NCBI GenBank assembly: GCA_019694455.1
Contig: JAIBBY010000003.1
Location: 119,673 to 183,672 of the forward strand
Direction of reading: 5' to 3'
Length of the DNA stretch: 64,000 nucleotides
Source of the DNA: Pirellulales bacterium
GTDB taxonomy: Bacteria > Planctomycetota > Planctomycetia > Pirellulales > JAEUIK01
This document shows positions 1 to 10,351 of the stretch, one piece after another. Every line of letters begins with the position of its first letter. Within the stretch, counting starts at the first letter, position 1. The notes beneath the pieces are model-generated. The model saw nothing but the letters and a program-made list of their open reading frames with translations. It had not been told where the DNA came from and searched no databases. The position numbers and the translations under genes were made by a program.

Positions 1-305
1 CCCAATTGGTCGCGGGCGTCTTCGGTCATGCGATCGGGAGTCCAGGGAGGGCTCATCACCAGTTTGACATCGACGGCGCCGGCGCCTTCCATTGCGCCCA
101 CCACTTGCTTGGCCTGGGCCACCAGTTGCGGACCGGCGGGGCAGGCGGGGCTGGTGAGCGTCATGTCGATTTCGATGTTCGTCTTGTCGTCGACTTCGGA
201 AGTGCGCACTTCATAGACCAGGCCCAGGTCGACCACGTTGACAAACAACTCGGGATCGACGACCTGTTTGAGCGTCTCGCGAATGTTTTCTTCCACTACC
301 GGCAT
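1..305 (-). CDS. sufT: SufT-like MIP18/DUF59 iron-sulfur assembly protein (partial)
   Basis: The visible 101 residues begin MPVVEENIRETLKQVVDPEL and continue through VDLGLVYEV, an acidic stretch, then TSPACPAGP. This is the MIP18/DUF59 (PaaD/SufT) fold signature, with the conserved cysteine in the SPACP segment. The family assists maturation or transfer of Fe-S clusters in the cytoplasm. The gene runs off the left edge, so its C-terminus is missing. The frame is open upstream to the stop of the Rieske gene, but the only in-frame ATG is at 305 and it fits the family start; a GTG three codons upstream is possible. It is the last visible gene of a minus-strand suf cluster, 72 bp behind the Rieske gene, which supports the SufT reading over PaaD. 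Confidence 0.85.
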   Translation of the reverse strand, partial: MPVVEENIRETLKQVVDPELFVNVVDLGLVYEVRTSEVDDKTNIEIDMTLTSPACPAGPQLVAQAKQVVGAMEGAGAVDVKLVMSPPWTPDRMTEDARDQL

Positions 306-377
306 GTCAATCACCGCTTTCTTCGCGTCCCAGGGAATTGCGGCGCTCGGCCGCGCCAGCTTGCTGCAAAAATTCTC

Positions 378-698
378 TCATTTCGTGAGCCGTACGAAAA
401 CCTCGTCCCCTTCAATCTTCACTTCATGCGCCACCGTGGGACGTGTGGCCGGCAACGCGAGCACGCGGCCATCGCGCACGTCGAACCGCGCGCCGTGCCG
501 AGGACAGATGATGGCGTAGCCGTCAAGCTCTCCATCCGCCAAGGGGCCGCCATCATGCGTGCAAATGTCGTCAATGGCGTAGTAATGTCCGGCGGTATGG
601 ATCAATGCCACCATCCGGTCTTCGACCTCCACGACTTCCTTGCCAGGATCGGGGACATCGGTCACCTTGGCGACGCGATGGAACTGATGTTGAGTCAT
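378..698 (-). CDS. Rieske [2Fe-2S] ferredoxin, suf-cluster associated
   Basis: A 106-residue soluble Rieske domain. The two cluster-binding boxes are present: CTH at residues 46-48 and CPRH at 65-68, giving Cys46, His48, Cys65 and His68. There is no signal peptide or membrane anchor, so it is a cytoplasmic electron-transfer ferredoxin of the kind related to dioxygenase ferredoxins and not a bc1 subunit. An in-frame TTG at 707 overlaps the sufD stop, but the ATG at 698, five bases after that stop, is the simpler start. Co-transcription with sufD and sufT suggests it supplies electrons for cluster assembly or is itself a product of the system. That role is inference from context. Confidence 0.85.
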   Translation of the reverse strand: MTQHQFHRVAKVTDVPDPGKEVVEVEDRMVALIHTAGHYYAIDDICTHDGGPLADGELDGYAIICPRHGARFDVRDGRVLALPATRPTVAHEVKIEGDEVFVRLTK

Positions 699-703
699 GG
701 AAG

Positions 704-2011
704 TCAATTGTAGTGCCGGATGCGGCGACCAATTGCCTGGCCGAGCGCTTCGCGCACGCTCTCGATGGTGATGCGGTCAAAGACCTGCTGAAAGAAACCA
801 GCGACGATCGCGCGAATCGCCTCGTTGCGAGTGAGTCCGCGCGCGCGGAGATAAAATATCTGGTCGTCGTCCACTCGGCCCGCTGTGGCGCCGTGCGTGC
901 AGCGCACATCGTCGGCTTGGATTTCGAGGCCGGGTATCGAGTCGGCGCGCGATTCCTCGGAGAGCATCAGATTGTCGTTGCGCTGATATGCGTCGGTCTT
1001 TTGCGCGTTGGGGTCGACCTTGATCATCCCTCGCCAAACCACGCGTGAGGCGTCTTGCAGCCCGCCCTTGTAAAGCAAATCACTGTGGCAACCTGGCGCT
1101 TCGTGGTGCTGCAAGGTGTGATAGGAGAGATGCTGCTTGCCCTCGGTGAACATGACGCCGTTCACCTGGGCGCTGGCGCCTTCACCGGCCAATGCCACGT
1201 GCTGGTTGACCTTGGCCAACCGGCTGCCAAGTGCGCCAATGGTCCATTGCATGCTGGCGTCGCGCGCGAGGATCGCCTTTTGATGAGCGAAGTGCCAGAC
1301 GCCGGGTCCCCAATTCTGCAGATTGACATAGCGCAGTCGCGCGCCAGACCCCACGAAGATTTCGATCGCCCCGCAGTGCAAGCCAGATTCGGCGCCCCCC
1401 GCCTGTTCGGCGAGCAAGGTCACTTCGGAGTCGTCTTCGAGGATGACCAATGTGTGGCCGAAGTCGACGCCGGCATCGACCAGGGCCGAAAAAATATGCA
1501 GCGGTTGTTCAATGACCACGCCGCGCGGGACATACAGCAATGTGCCGCCCGACCAGGCGGCGCCGTGCAACGCGGCGAATTTGTCGGCGCCCGGATTCAC
1601 CGCGCGGGTGAGCAAATGACGCCGGATCAGGTCGCCGTGCGTATGCGCTGCCGCTTCGAGGCTGCCAAAATAAACGCCACGACTGGAATCGGCCGCGTTC
1701 AGTTCCTGCCGCACGATCGCGCTGCCGTGCGCTACGGTGCGTCCGCCCAGTTCGACGCCTTGCGATAACAGCGGCTCGGCGCTGGGTTCCGACGCGGCGG
1801 AGTCCAACGGAAAGGCAAAGCGATCGAGCCGCAACATGCGGACATCGGTGCGCCGCCACTCTTCCTCGTTGCGCGACGGCACGGGCAACTCTTCGAATTT
1901 TCTCCACGACTGGCGGCGCAGGTCGACAAGCCATTCGGGCTCGCGGCGCGCGGCCAAAAACGCTTCAAACGCCTCGGTCGTAAAGCCGGCGCGGGCCAAA
2001 GTTTCCGGCAT
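704..2011 (-). CDS. sufD: Fe-S cluster assembly protein SufD
   Basis: A SufBD-family scaffold component of about 435 residues. SufD pairs with SufB and the ATPase SufC in the SufBC2D complex that assembles Fe-S clusters in the cytoplasm. Family features seen: an N-terminal helical region with EPEWLVDLRRQSW, a central WSGGTLLYVPRG segment shared with SufB, and a C-terminal core with HGATAGRVDDDQIFYLRARG and an RxALGxxI-like end. The first ATG in good context is at 2011; an in-frame ATG 45 bp upstream would add 15 residues without family similarity. It lies 113 bp downstream of sufB and almost touches the Rieske gene, in the order C-B-D. Confidence 0.93.
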   Translation of the reverse strand: MPETLARAGFTTEAFEAFLAARREPEWLVDLRRQSWRKFEELPVPSRNEEEWRRTDVRMLRLDRFAFPLDSAASEPSAEPLLSQGVELGGRTVAHGSAIVRQELNAADSSRGVYFGSLEAAAHTHGDLIRRHLLTRAVNPGADKFAALHGAAWSGGTLLYVPRGVVIEQPLHIFSALVDAGVDFGHTLVILEDDSEVTLLAEQAGGAESGLHCGAIEIFVGSGARLRYVNLQNWGPGVWHFAHQKAILARDASMQWTIGALGSRLAKVNQHVALAGEGASAQVNGVMFTEGKQHLSYHTLQHHEAPGCHSDLLYKGGLQDASRVVWRGMIKVDPNAQKTDAYQRNDNLMLSEESRADSIPGLEIQADDVRCTHGATAGRVDDDQIFYLRARGLTRNEAIRAIVAGFFQQVFDRITIESVREALGQAIGRRIRHYN

Positions 2012-2124
2012 GGAGTTCTCTTGGACAACGAAAAGGTAGGAGTGAACTGAGGACAACCCAGCGGCGACGTGTCGGCGCTATCAGTGTGGCGCCAGATCCG
2101 CGCCGGCTCGCGCTGACGCGTTGA

Positions 2125-3582
<1,458 letters not shown>

Positions 3583-3662
3583 CGGCAACTTTGTTCGTTC
3601 GTTTTGTAGGGGGGGGGACGGCAGCAATCGTGGCCGCGCTCCGTAGCTACGCAGACCCGCAG

Positions 3663-4493
3663 CTAAGCGACCGCTTCTACCTTTTGCATCGACTGGTTGT
3701 CGGTCGCCGCATCGGGATATTGCGCTCGAATGCGATCGTAGCCTTGCTGGTGCAACTCCTCCGCCAGTTCGGCGCCCCCGGTCTCGACAATGCGGCCGCC
3801 CAGCATCACGTGGGTGAAGTCGGGGCGGTTGTATTCCAATAGTTTGTCGTGGTGAGTGATGATCAGGATGCCCATGTCCTTGCCGCCGATCTCCGCGATG
3901 CTTTGGCTGGCCAATCGCACGGCGTCGACATCGAGCCCGCTGTCGGTCTCGTCGAGAATGGCGAACTTGGGCCGCAGCATGGCCATTTGCAGAATCTCGG
4001 CCCGCTTCATCTCGCCCCCCGAGAAACCATCGTTGACGTAGCGTTTGGCAAACTCCGCGTCGATCCGCAACTGCTCCATCTTCGAACGCAACTCCTTGCG
4101 AAAGTCGCGCATCGGAATCAAATCTTCACCTTCCTTGCGATCCGGATTGCGCACGTTGGTGGCCGCGTGGCGGAGAAAATCGGCCATCTTGACGCCGGGG
4201 ATCGACATGGGGCGCTGAAACGCGAGAAACACTCCAGCTCGGGCGCGCTGATCGGGTTCCATCGCCAGCACGTCCAGCGTTTGACCGTCGGCGGTAGTCA
4301 GTTCCACTGTGCCGCTGGTCACCTCGTAGCCCGGATGCCCCATGATGGCATAGCCGAGCGTGCTTTTGCCCGACCCGTTGGGCCCCATCAAGGCATGCAC
4401 CTCGCCGCGCTGAATTTCTAGATTCACGCCGCGGAGGATCGGCTTGCCATCGACCGAGACATGCAAATCTTTGATGCGGAGAGTTTCTTTCAT
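3663..4493 (-). CDS. sufC: Fe-S assembly ATPase SufC
   Basis: An ABC-type ATPase of 276 residues. Walker A is GPNGSGKST (residues 37-45), the signature FSGGEMKR (157-164), Walker [13 protein letters not shown] (177-188) and the switch histidine His214. The DETDSGLD Walker B with conserved glutamate is characteristic of SufC. It is cytoplasmic with no membrane partner and drives conformational change of the SufB-SufD scaffold. The C-terminal tail of about 25 residues beyond the family core is slightly long. It starts 16 bp after the nuoB-like gene, so the two are very likely co-transcribed. Confidence 0.96.
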   Translation of the reverse strand: MKETLRIKDLHVSVDGKPILRGVNLEIQRGEVHALMGPNGSGKSTLGYAIMGHPGYEVTSGTVELTTADGQTLDVLAMEPDQRARAGVFLAFQRPMSIPGVKMADFLRHAATNVRNPDRKEGEDLIPMRDFRKELRSKMEQLRIDAEFAKRYVNDGFSGGEMKRAEILQMAMLRPKFAILDETDSGLDVDAVRLASQSIAEIGGKDMGILIITHHDKLLEYNRPDFTHVMLGGRIVETGGAELAEELHQQGYDRIRAQYPDAATDNQSMQKVEAVA

Positions 4494-4509
4494 CGTTCAA
4501 TTACTTTGA

Positions 4510-5148
4510 TTAGCCGGTGATTTTCTGGTGATCGGTGACGGGCTCCACTTCGAGCGTGGAGACAAAGCCGCTGTGGTGCGGAATCGGCAAGTCGTCTTCC
4601 AGTTGCTCGCCAAGCTGGCCCGCGGTCCCCAGCCAACCCAGGGAGGTCACACTGGCGCGCTTCTTCGAGATCCGATGCCCTTTGATCTTGTCTTGAATGC
4701 GCATCAACCCTTCGAGCAGGGCTTCGGGTCGGGGAGGACAGCCGGGCACGTACACATCGACCGGAACCACCAAGTCGACACCCTTGACCACGTGATAGCC
4801 GTATTTGAAATACGGTCCGCCACCGACCGTGCAAGCCCCCATGGCGATCACGTACTTGGGATCGGGCATGAGGTTGTACAAGCGGCGAACGCGGCTCGCC
4901 ATTTTGTAGGTGACCGTGCCGGCCACAATCATCAGATCGGCCTGGCGCGGGGTGGCGCGAAAGGCGCCGGCGCCAAAGCGATCCATATCGAAGCGGCTGG
5001 CGCCCGCCGCCATCATTTCAATGGCGCAACAGGCCAAACCAAACGTCATCGGCCAAATGCTCGACTGGCGGGCCCAGTTGATGGCCTGTTCGACCGTCGT
5101 CGTGATGACGTTCTCTTCAAAACGCCCTTCAATCCATGGCTTGGTCAT
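4510..5148 (-). CDS. nuoB: NADH-quinone oxidoreductase subunit B-like protein (NuoB)
   Basis: A 212-residue NuoB homologue. All four ligands of the [4Fe-4S] cluster N2 are present: the tandem pair Cys40-Cys41 ([11 protein letters not shown]), Cys106 ([11 protein letters not shown]) and Cys137 ([11 protein letters not shown]). In complex I this subunit passes electrons from the Fe-S chain to quinone at the membrane interface. No other nuo gene lies in this window: the neighbours are a SufR-like regulator upstream and sufC 16 bp downstream. The protein may still assemble into complex I encoded elsewhere, or be a paralogue. The cysteine ligands are intact, so nothing suggests decay. The location inside a suf unit is unusual. 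Confidence 0.93.
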   Translation of the reverse strand: MTKPWIEGRFEENVITTTVEQAINWARQSSIWPMTFGLACCAIEMMAAGASRFDMDRFGAGAFRATPRQADLMIVAGTVTYKMASRVRRLYNLMPDPKYVIAMGACTVGGGPYFKYGYHVVKGVDLVVPVDVYVPGCPPRPEALLEGLMRIQDKIKGHRISKKRASVTSLGWLGTAGQLGEQLEDDLPIPHHSGFVSTLEVEPVTDHQKITG

Positions 5149-5208
5149 AGCGAATTTACCTGGCGGGGGACCGTAACTTACGATTGAGTCCCCTGTTATA
5201 TCGAAATC

Positions 5209-5832
5209 TCAATTGGTCTGAAACTGGCAACACGCATGGCCATCGAGCCGACACTGCGACAGCCGGACAGGCTCGGACAGCAAATCGGCAAACAACATCC
5301 GCTCCACCGCGCAAATGCCTCGATCCTGCTCCGCCAACTGCGGATAAGGGCAATCGTGAGCGCTGAGCACCGGCAGGCCGCCGGAGTCATCCACCGAAAA
5401 CGGCACCCCGCGATCGGTGAATAGCTGCTTGACCGACTCCATTCGCTCAGTCAGGTTCGCGCCATGCACCTGCGAACGATAATTGGCCGCCAACGATTGA
5501 GTCACTCGCGACAATAGTCCCTTCCGCACTTCAGGGTCTTTGACGGCGCGAATCTCCTGCCACAACGCGACCGCCAAATCCGCGAAATTGGAGCCAGCCT
5601 GTCGGCGAGCCTTCTCGGTCAGCGAATACCGATGACTAGGCCGGCCGCGCTGCGAGGGAGTCACGTTTCGCTCGATCAGGCCTTCCGCCATGAGTCGATT
5701 CAAACGCTGCCGAATCGCAGTTGGCGTGACCGAATTGGCTTCGGCCAGCGAAGACACGGTTTGTGCCCCGGTTACCCGCAAAACGTCGAGTAACTTGCTA
5801 TCGGTCTCGGTCGTGTTGCGGTATGTGCTCAT
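5209..5832 (-). CDS. SufR-like Fe-S-sensing transcriptional regulator
   Basis: A 207-residue regulator with an N-terminal winged helix (residues about 10-75: TVSSLAEANSVTPTAIRQRL, then RGRPSHRYSLTEKA as the wing) and a C-terminal domain with five cysteines: Cys161, Cys174, Cys194, Cys201 and Cys202. In cyanobacterial SufR, a DeoR/ArsR-like repressor of suf genes, clustered C-terminal cysteines bind a [4Fe-4S] cluster. The first spacing here (C-x12-C) resembles that protein; the rest differs. It heads the minus-strand suf cluster, 60 bp before nuoB, as expected for an autoregulated repressor. Fe-S binding and the target are inferred from family and position. Confidence 0.82.
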   Translation of the reverse strand: MSTYRNTTETDSKLLDVLRVTGAQTVSSLAEANSVTPTAIRQRLNRLMAEGLIERNVTPSQRGRPSHRYSLTEKARRQAGSNFADLAVALWQEIRAVKDPEVRKGLLSRVTQSLAANYRSQVHGANLTERMESVKQLFTDRGVPFSVDDSGGLPVLSAHDCPYPQLAEQDRGICAVERMLFADLLSEPVRLSQCRLDGHACCQFQTN

Positions 5833-5927
5833 GTCTCACTGCAATGATACCAGTTTGCTCATTTTTGACAATTATATATGCGAAAAATAGGGCCCGGCAC
5901 GTAACACGTTGCTTAGCAAGGCCTTGT
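5833..5927. promoter_or_regulatory. Divergent control region between sufR-like gene and symporter
   Basis: This short spacer is far more AT-rich than its surroundings. On the minus strand a perfect TATAAT (5871-5876) lies 38 bp from the regulator start. On the plus strand TTGACA lies at 5865-5870. An inverted repeat, ATTTTT (5861-5866) and AAAAAT (5883-5888), brackets both and could be an operator for the SufR-like protein. No good -35 box accompanies the TATAAT, so promoter assignment is tentative. Confidence 0.4.
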
Positions 5928-7574
5928 ATGGTGGAATCGGTGCCCGTAACGATCGCAGTGGGGGCGCTTTCGATGGGACCATCGCACGTGAGTGATTGCC
6001 GCTGGCTTTCGTCAAATCTCGCCCTATTCCGGCGTTTTCGCCACGTCGCGATTTCACTCTTCGGTTGCCACTGGCTACTGCCAGGCGAACAGGCCCGGGC
6101 CGCGGAGGGTGGCGGCGGCTGGGAACAAGCGGTCGATCATGCCTTTGGCCAATGGCTGGTCACACCGATCAAGTCGGTGCTGTTCTTCGATCTGGGGCGT
6201 ATTTACACCTGGGCCACCGGCGAGCAACTCTCCACCGAGATCCCGCTGGTGCTCTTTTGGTTGATGGCGGGGGCGATCTATTTCACTCTGCAACTTCGAC
6301 TGATTAACCTGCGCGGGTTCTGGCATGCCGTGCGACTGACCAAGGGAGACTACGACGATCCCGCTGACGCCGGAGAAGTGTCGCACTTCCAGGCGCTCAG
6401 TTCGGCGTTATCTGGGACGCTGGGACTCGGCAACATCAGCGGAGTGGCCATTGCCATCGCCGCCGGGGGCCCGGGGGCGATTGTGTGGCTCAATCTGGCG
6501 GGGCTAGTGGGCATGAGCAGCAAGTTCGCCGAATGCACGCTCGGACAAATGTATCGGCGTATCGACCGATCGGGGGTCGTGGCGGGCGGTCCCATGTACT
6601 ATTTACGCGAGGGTCTTGCCGCACGTGGCTGGCCACGCGCGGGAATGGCGCTTGCCGCTTTGTTCGCGGTCATGTGCATGGGAGGATCGGTGGGGGGTGG
6701 CTGCGCGTTTCAGGTGAATCAATCGCTGGCCGTGGTTCGCCAGCAGATATCGTTCTTCGATCGGTTTCCCGCGGCTTACGGCGCGATTTGCGCGTTATTG
6801 GTGGGACTGGTCATCGTGGGAGGCATTCGGCGCATCGCATTGGCGGCGGAACGAATCGTGCCATTCATGTGCGGCCTGTACATCATGGCGGCCGCGGTGA
6901 TCATCGCCATGCACGCCTCGCGGATCGGGCCGGCAATTCAGGAGATCGTCTCTGGGGCGCTGCGACCCGCAGCGATCTATGGCGGCTTTTTGGGCGTGAT
7001 GGTGCAAGGAATCCGCCGAGCCGCCTTCTCGAACGAGGCGGGCATCGGTTCGGCGTCGATCGCCCATTCGGCCGCGCGGACCAACGAACCGGTGCGAGAG
7101 GGTTTCGTGGCGCTGTTGGAGCCCTTTATCGACACCGTGGTGGTATGCAGTGTGACTGCTCTGCTCATCGTGATTACCGGCGTCTACAAGCAGCCAGGAC
7201 AGGCCCAAGGCATGCTGCTCACCAGTGAGGCATTTGGGACGGTCGCCGATTGGTTTCCAGCCATGCTGGCGGTAATCATGGTGCTGTTCGCCTATGCGAC
7301 CATGATTACCTGGGCCTATTACGGCGAACGCTGCTGGGCGTTTCTATTTGGCCAACGCAGCGCGATTGTGTTTCAATTAATCTTTCTGGCGTTCGTCGTG
7401 CTGGGGTCGATAGTCACCGCGGAGCATGTGCTCGATTTCGGCGACATGATGATCTTTTCGATGGCGATCCCCAACTTGATTGGCGTGGTGGCGCTAGGCG
7501 GCGAGGTGCGCCGCGCCCTCGACGATTATTGGCGGCGTTACCAAGCTGGCGAGTTTGAGCCTGGCCAAGGGTGA
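5928..7574 (+). CDS. Sodium:alanine (AGCS family) symporter
   Basis: A multi-spanning inner-membrane transporter of about 548 residues that probably imports alanine or a related amino acid with sodium. Family blocks are clear: FQALSSALSGTLGLGNISGV, the AGGPGAIVWLNLAGLVGMSSK motif region, the GGPMYYL segment, FSNEAGIGSASIAH, and TEPVREG-like NEPVREGF. The start at 5928 has AAGG about eight bases upstream; ATG at 5973 is an alternative. A signal-peptide-like segment with an ARAAE cleavage site near residue 58 precedes the first core helix, longer than usual for this family. It is transcribed divergently from the suf cluster, and its stop overlaps the next gene by four bases. Confidence 0.9.
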   Translation: MVESVPVTIAVGALSMGPSHVSDCRWLSSNLALFRRFRHVAISLFGCHWLLPGEQARAAEGGGGWEQAVDHAFGQWLVTPIKSVLFFDLGRIYTWATGEQLSTEIPLVLFWLMAGAIYFTLQLRLINLRGFWHAVRLTKGDYDDPADAGEVSHFQALSSALSGTLGLGNISGVAIAIAAGGPGAIVWLNLAGLVGMSSKFAECTLGQMYRRIDRSGVVAGGPMYYLREGLAARGWPRAGMALAALFAVMCMGGSVGGGCAFQVNQSLAVVRQQISFFDRFPAAYGAICALLVGLVIVGGIRRIALAAERIVPFMCGLYIMAAAVIIAMHASRIGPAIQEIVSGALRPAAIYGGFLGVMVQGIRRAAFSNEAGIGSASIAHSAARTNEPVREGFVALLEPFIDTVVVCSVTALLIVITGVYKQPGQAQGMLLTSEAFGTVADWFPAMLAVIMVLFAYATMITWAYYGERCWAFLFGQRSAIVFQLIFLAFVVLGSIVTAEHVLDFGDMMIFSMAIPNLIGVVALGGEVRRALDDYWRRYQAGEFEPGQG

Positions 7575-7984
7575 TTGTTTTTGTGAGCCAAGAGCAAGCC
7601 AACTCAGCGACTCGAAGGGACAACACCGCCGCGCGGCCCAGCGGAAGCTATTCGTTGGCAGAGCTGTTGCTGGCGCTCACGGCGTTCGCGGCCGCCTTTG
7701 GCGTTTTACAATCGGCGCGGTTTGATGTGGACCAAAGCAACGATTCGATCGTGACGTTGGCGATTATCTTGGGAGCGTTCACCGGGGCCGCATTAGGTGG
7801 CGGCGCTGCCTGGGCCGTGGGCCGGACCCGACGAGCAACACTGCTGGCAATTGCACTGGGAATGGCGGTCGGCGGAATGGGGGGCGCGATCGTCGGAATG
7901 CGGATCTCCATGATTCGTGTGGTGGTAGCCGCCGCGCTGGTGTGCGGCGCCGCCATTGTCTTGAGAATCACGTCGCGCCCGTGA
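7571..7984 (+). CDS. Small hypothetical membrane protein
   Basis: A 137-residue protein of unknown function. It has a polar N-terminus of about 28 residues, then four hydrophobic glycine/alanine-rich segments (roughly residues 29-46, 57-75, 82-105 and 115-132), consistent with a small integral membrane protein. The GTG start overlaps the symporter stop (GTGA), which suggests translational coupling. No motif allows a function to be named. Confidence 0.6.
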   Translation: MIVFVSQEQANSATRRDNTAARPSGSYSLAELLLALTAFAAAFGVLQSARFDVDQSNDSIVTLAIILGAFTGAALGGGAAWAVGRTRRATLLAIALGMAVGGMGGAIVGMRISMIRVVVAAALVCGAAIVLRITSRP

Positions 7985-8003
7985 TCGTGGCTCGCTCCCA
8001 CCG

Positions 8004-8561
8004 TTATTCCGCCACGGGCGCAACTTCCTTTAACAACGCCTCAATTTTGTCGCTCATGATGCGCGGCCCCTGCTGCTTGTTCCAGGTCAGTTCGCCTTCC
8101 CAAGCGTAGCGCACGTTGCCTGCCCGATCGATCAAGTACATGCTTGGCCACCAACGATTGCGCCATGCCGCCCAAATCTTGGATTCGTTGTCGATGGCGA
8201 TGGCATGCCGGAAGCCAACCTCCTGGACCTTGGCCCGCACATTGGCCAGGTCGCGCTCGGCCTGCGTTTCCGGAGTGTGAACGCCAACCATCACGAAGTC
8301 TTGGCGATCCTTGAAACGGTCGTGCCATTTCAGGTACTTGTCGTGGTCATGGATGCAATTAGAACAGCCAAAGGCCCAAAAATGGACCAGCACAACCTTG
8401 CCTCGCAAGTCGGAGAGCTTGAGCGGCTTGGAATTCAGCCACTCGGTAACCCCTTCAAACTCCGGCGCCGGAAGCTTGCCCTCTTGCGGATTCTGCGCCA
8501 CTGCCGTGCTGGCCAAGGCGAGTGCAACGGCCGCAATTGCGAGCACTGCGAAACTACGCAT
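8004..8561 (-). CDS. Exported TlpA/redoxin-family thioredoxin-fold protein
   Basis: A 185-residue protein with a classical signal peptide (MRSFAVLAIAAVALALASTAVAQ), then a redoxin/AhpC-TSA type thioredoxin fold: LRGKVVLVHFWAFGCSNC carries the active-site Cys-Ser-Asn-Cys, followed by a partner segment for a resolving peptide-binding loop (WPSMYLIDRAG). It should act outside the cytoplasm as a thiol-disulfide reductase or peroxiredoxin-like protein. CSNC is an unusual central dipeptide compared with CGPC or CPPC, which should affect redox potential. It converges with the preceding membrane gene and is transcribed alone. Confidence 0.85.
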   Translation of the reverse strand: MRSFAVLAIAAVALALASTAVAQNPQEGKLPAPEFEGVTEWLNSKPLKLSDLRGKVVLVHFWAFGCSNCIHDHDKYLKWHDRFKDRQDFVMVGVHTPETQAERDLANVRAKVQEVGFRHAIAIDNESKIWAAWRNRWWPSMYLIDRAGNVRYAWEGELTWNKQQGPRIMSDKIEALLKEVAPVAE

Positions 8562-8745
8562 GAATACATGCCTTATGTCGCCGCTTCGAAGTCCGACGCA
8601 ACCATTGGGTCAATTCTCGGCCAGACGATTCTTGGCGCACGGCTTCGCCTGGTTGTTCCCCACCGTCGCGCCACTGGTTAAAAACTAACACGCTTGGCGC
8701 AAGCCACCTAGCGATGATGCGAACTATTCAGCCCGGCGCAATTCC

Positions 8746-9165
8746 ATGGACCCAACGACGGCACGCTGGTTAGTCGCCGGATCGGCCGCCACCTTCGTGT
8801 TGAGCTTGGCTGTGCTGCCGGCAGTCGTCGTGTGGATTCCGGCCGATTACTTTGTGCGCGATCCTCGCCGGCCCGTCAGCCCGCTTGCTCGCCATCCTAT
8901 GCTGCGCGTGTCGTTTCTCGTGGTGAAAAACGTCGCCGGAGGATTGCTGTTTCTGGCTGGCGTTTTGATGCTGTTCACGCCCGGCCAAGGCATCCTGGGC
9001 ATGCTCGCCGGACTTTGGCTGATGGACTTTCCCGGCAAACGCAAACTGGAACGGCGGCTGGTCGGCCGCCCAGCGGTGCTGCGCTCGCTGAACGCGCTGC
9101 GAGCGCGGTTTGGCCGGCCGCCTTTGGAGAGCCCACGAGACGACGTGGATTTGCAGCCTGGGTAG
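8746..9165 (+). CDS. PGPGW-like small membrane protein
   Basis: A 139-residue protein with two or three membrane segments (residues about 8-32, and 58-92). The second hydrophobic block contains LFTPGQGILGMLAGLWLMDFPGKR, in the style of the PGPGW putative transmembrane family (PF09656), in which a glycine-proline turn sits between two helices. Function is unknown. The 184-bp gap upstream and the convergent neighbour make it a single-gene unit. Confidence 0.65.
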   Translation: MDPTTARWLVAGSAATFVLSLAVLPAVVVWIPADYFVRDPRRPVSPLARHPMLRVSFLVVKNVAGGLLFLAGVLMLFTPGQGILGMLAGLWLMDFPGKRKLERRLVGRPAVLRSLNALRARFGRPPLESPRDDVDLQPG

Positions 9166-9217
9166 TGAGAGTCGGGTGCCCTGGAATCGCGGCGTCGCCT
9201 CGCTCGCGGCGACCCTA

Positions 9218-9739
9218 TTAATCGAAGGCCTCGGCGACCACCTGCCAGCGCTGTTGGCTGTCTTGTTCCAGCACGAAATACAATGGTTCGGGCTGCGTTT
9301 CGACCTGCACCAGCATCTGACTGGGATGACACTGGAAGAGTGCGAAATAGCGATTGTTGTCGGCGGCGGAAATGAAGCTCAGTTCCACCTGTCGCAACTT
9401 CTGGGAACTATCGTTCCAATGGGCCTTGCCGACTCGCTCGAACATCGTCTGATAGGCGCGAATCACCGCGCGACGATCGGTGACCAGGTCCTTGTTGCGT
9501 TCGCCGGTGGGCGACAGCGCATAGTCTCGTTTCAGCAGTTCCGACCCTGCCTTGATCGTCACGCGGGGGGCGTAGTGCTGTCCCATTTCCTCGGCATTGG
9601 CGCTGAGAAACGCGTTCCAAAACGCATGCGCGACTTGGGTGCTCGTGGATTGCTCAGCGCCGCGCGTGGCCGTGGACCATGCCAGCACAACGACGCATAC
9701 ACTCAAGCCACGACAGCAAAGAGCAAAGCGGCTCATCAT
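9218..9739 (-). CDS. Secreted hypothetical protein, SnoaL/NTF2-like
   Basis: A 173-residue protein with a signal peptide ending near STATRGAEQ. The mature part (VAHAFWNAFLSANAEEMGQHYAPRVTI, then an AVIRAYQTMFER segment and a C-terminal VLEQDSQQRWQVVAEAFD) has the pattern of NTF2/SnoaL-like cone-fold domains: two helices that start the pocket and a closing strand pair. No catalytic residues can be assigned. ATG at 9739 and the adjacent ATG at 9736 are both possible starts; the frame stays open upstream but without protein-like composition. Confidence 0.6.
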   Translation of the reverse strand: MMSRFALCCRGLSVCVVVLAWSTATRGAEQSTSTQVAHAFWNAFLSANAEEMGQHYAPRVTIKAGSELLKRDYALSPTGERNKDLVTDRRAVIRAYQTMFERVGKAHWNDSSQKLRQVELSFISAADNNRYFALFQCHPSQMLVQVETQPEPLYFVLEQDSQQRWQVVAEAFD

Positions 9740-10351
9740 CTTGCCAGGCCCGTTCGAATGGCCATGATCGCCGCGGCGTAATGGCACAACAACCAGCCAA
9801 ATTCGCCGCGGCCCCTTGTCTGAAAATGGATGGATAAGGGACTGCCTGTGTTTACCGACCGGAACGCGGCGGTTGCCGGCAGCCTTGAGACAATAAATCG
9901 GCCAAGCGGACCCAGTTCCCAAATATTTTTGGGTGGCGATCGGACGTGGGTCCAATGAAAAATCGCTCATCGAGCGCGGCCAAATTGCGGGCGGAGCGCT
10001 GGCTATTGGCCTATTATCTGTCAGGCACGACGACTTGCGCCCAGGGAGAACGAGGCGCTGCTCTGCAAGCGACGGTTGCTCCACGCTCACGACGTTCAAG
10101 TTCAGCCTGGAGACTACTTATCCTTGCCAGCACCCGCCGGGCGAGGCGCCGCAGCGACCGTACAACCGCCGAACTGGCATCGACTGTGCTATTTTGGCCG
10201 GTCGTTGTCGAGGCAAGTTGGGCGCTGTGCTTACGTCGAAGCAACGGTCGCTTGACGACGCGCGCGCTGTCGATTCAACTCCTAGGCGGCTTTGACTTCG
10301 CCGGCCGCTCGCCACGTTTGCCAAGCACCGCGTGACGCCAGGATTGCTCCT
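9740..10351. other. Noncoding stretch upstream of asnB
   Basis: About 610 bp between the divergent secreted-protein gene and asnB. Several frames are open by chance in this GC-rich DNA, but none has a ribosome-binding site with a protein-like product. The last 15 bases carry the asnB ribosome-binding site (AGGA about eight bases before the ATG). No repeat or RNA gene is recognised. Confidence 0.5.

Noticed and set aside
9946..10335. Open frames in the asnB upstream spacer
   Set aside because: Serine/arginine-rich translations with no signals of translation; treated as noncoding.
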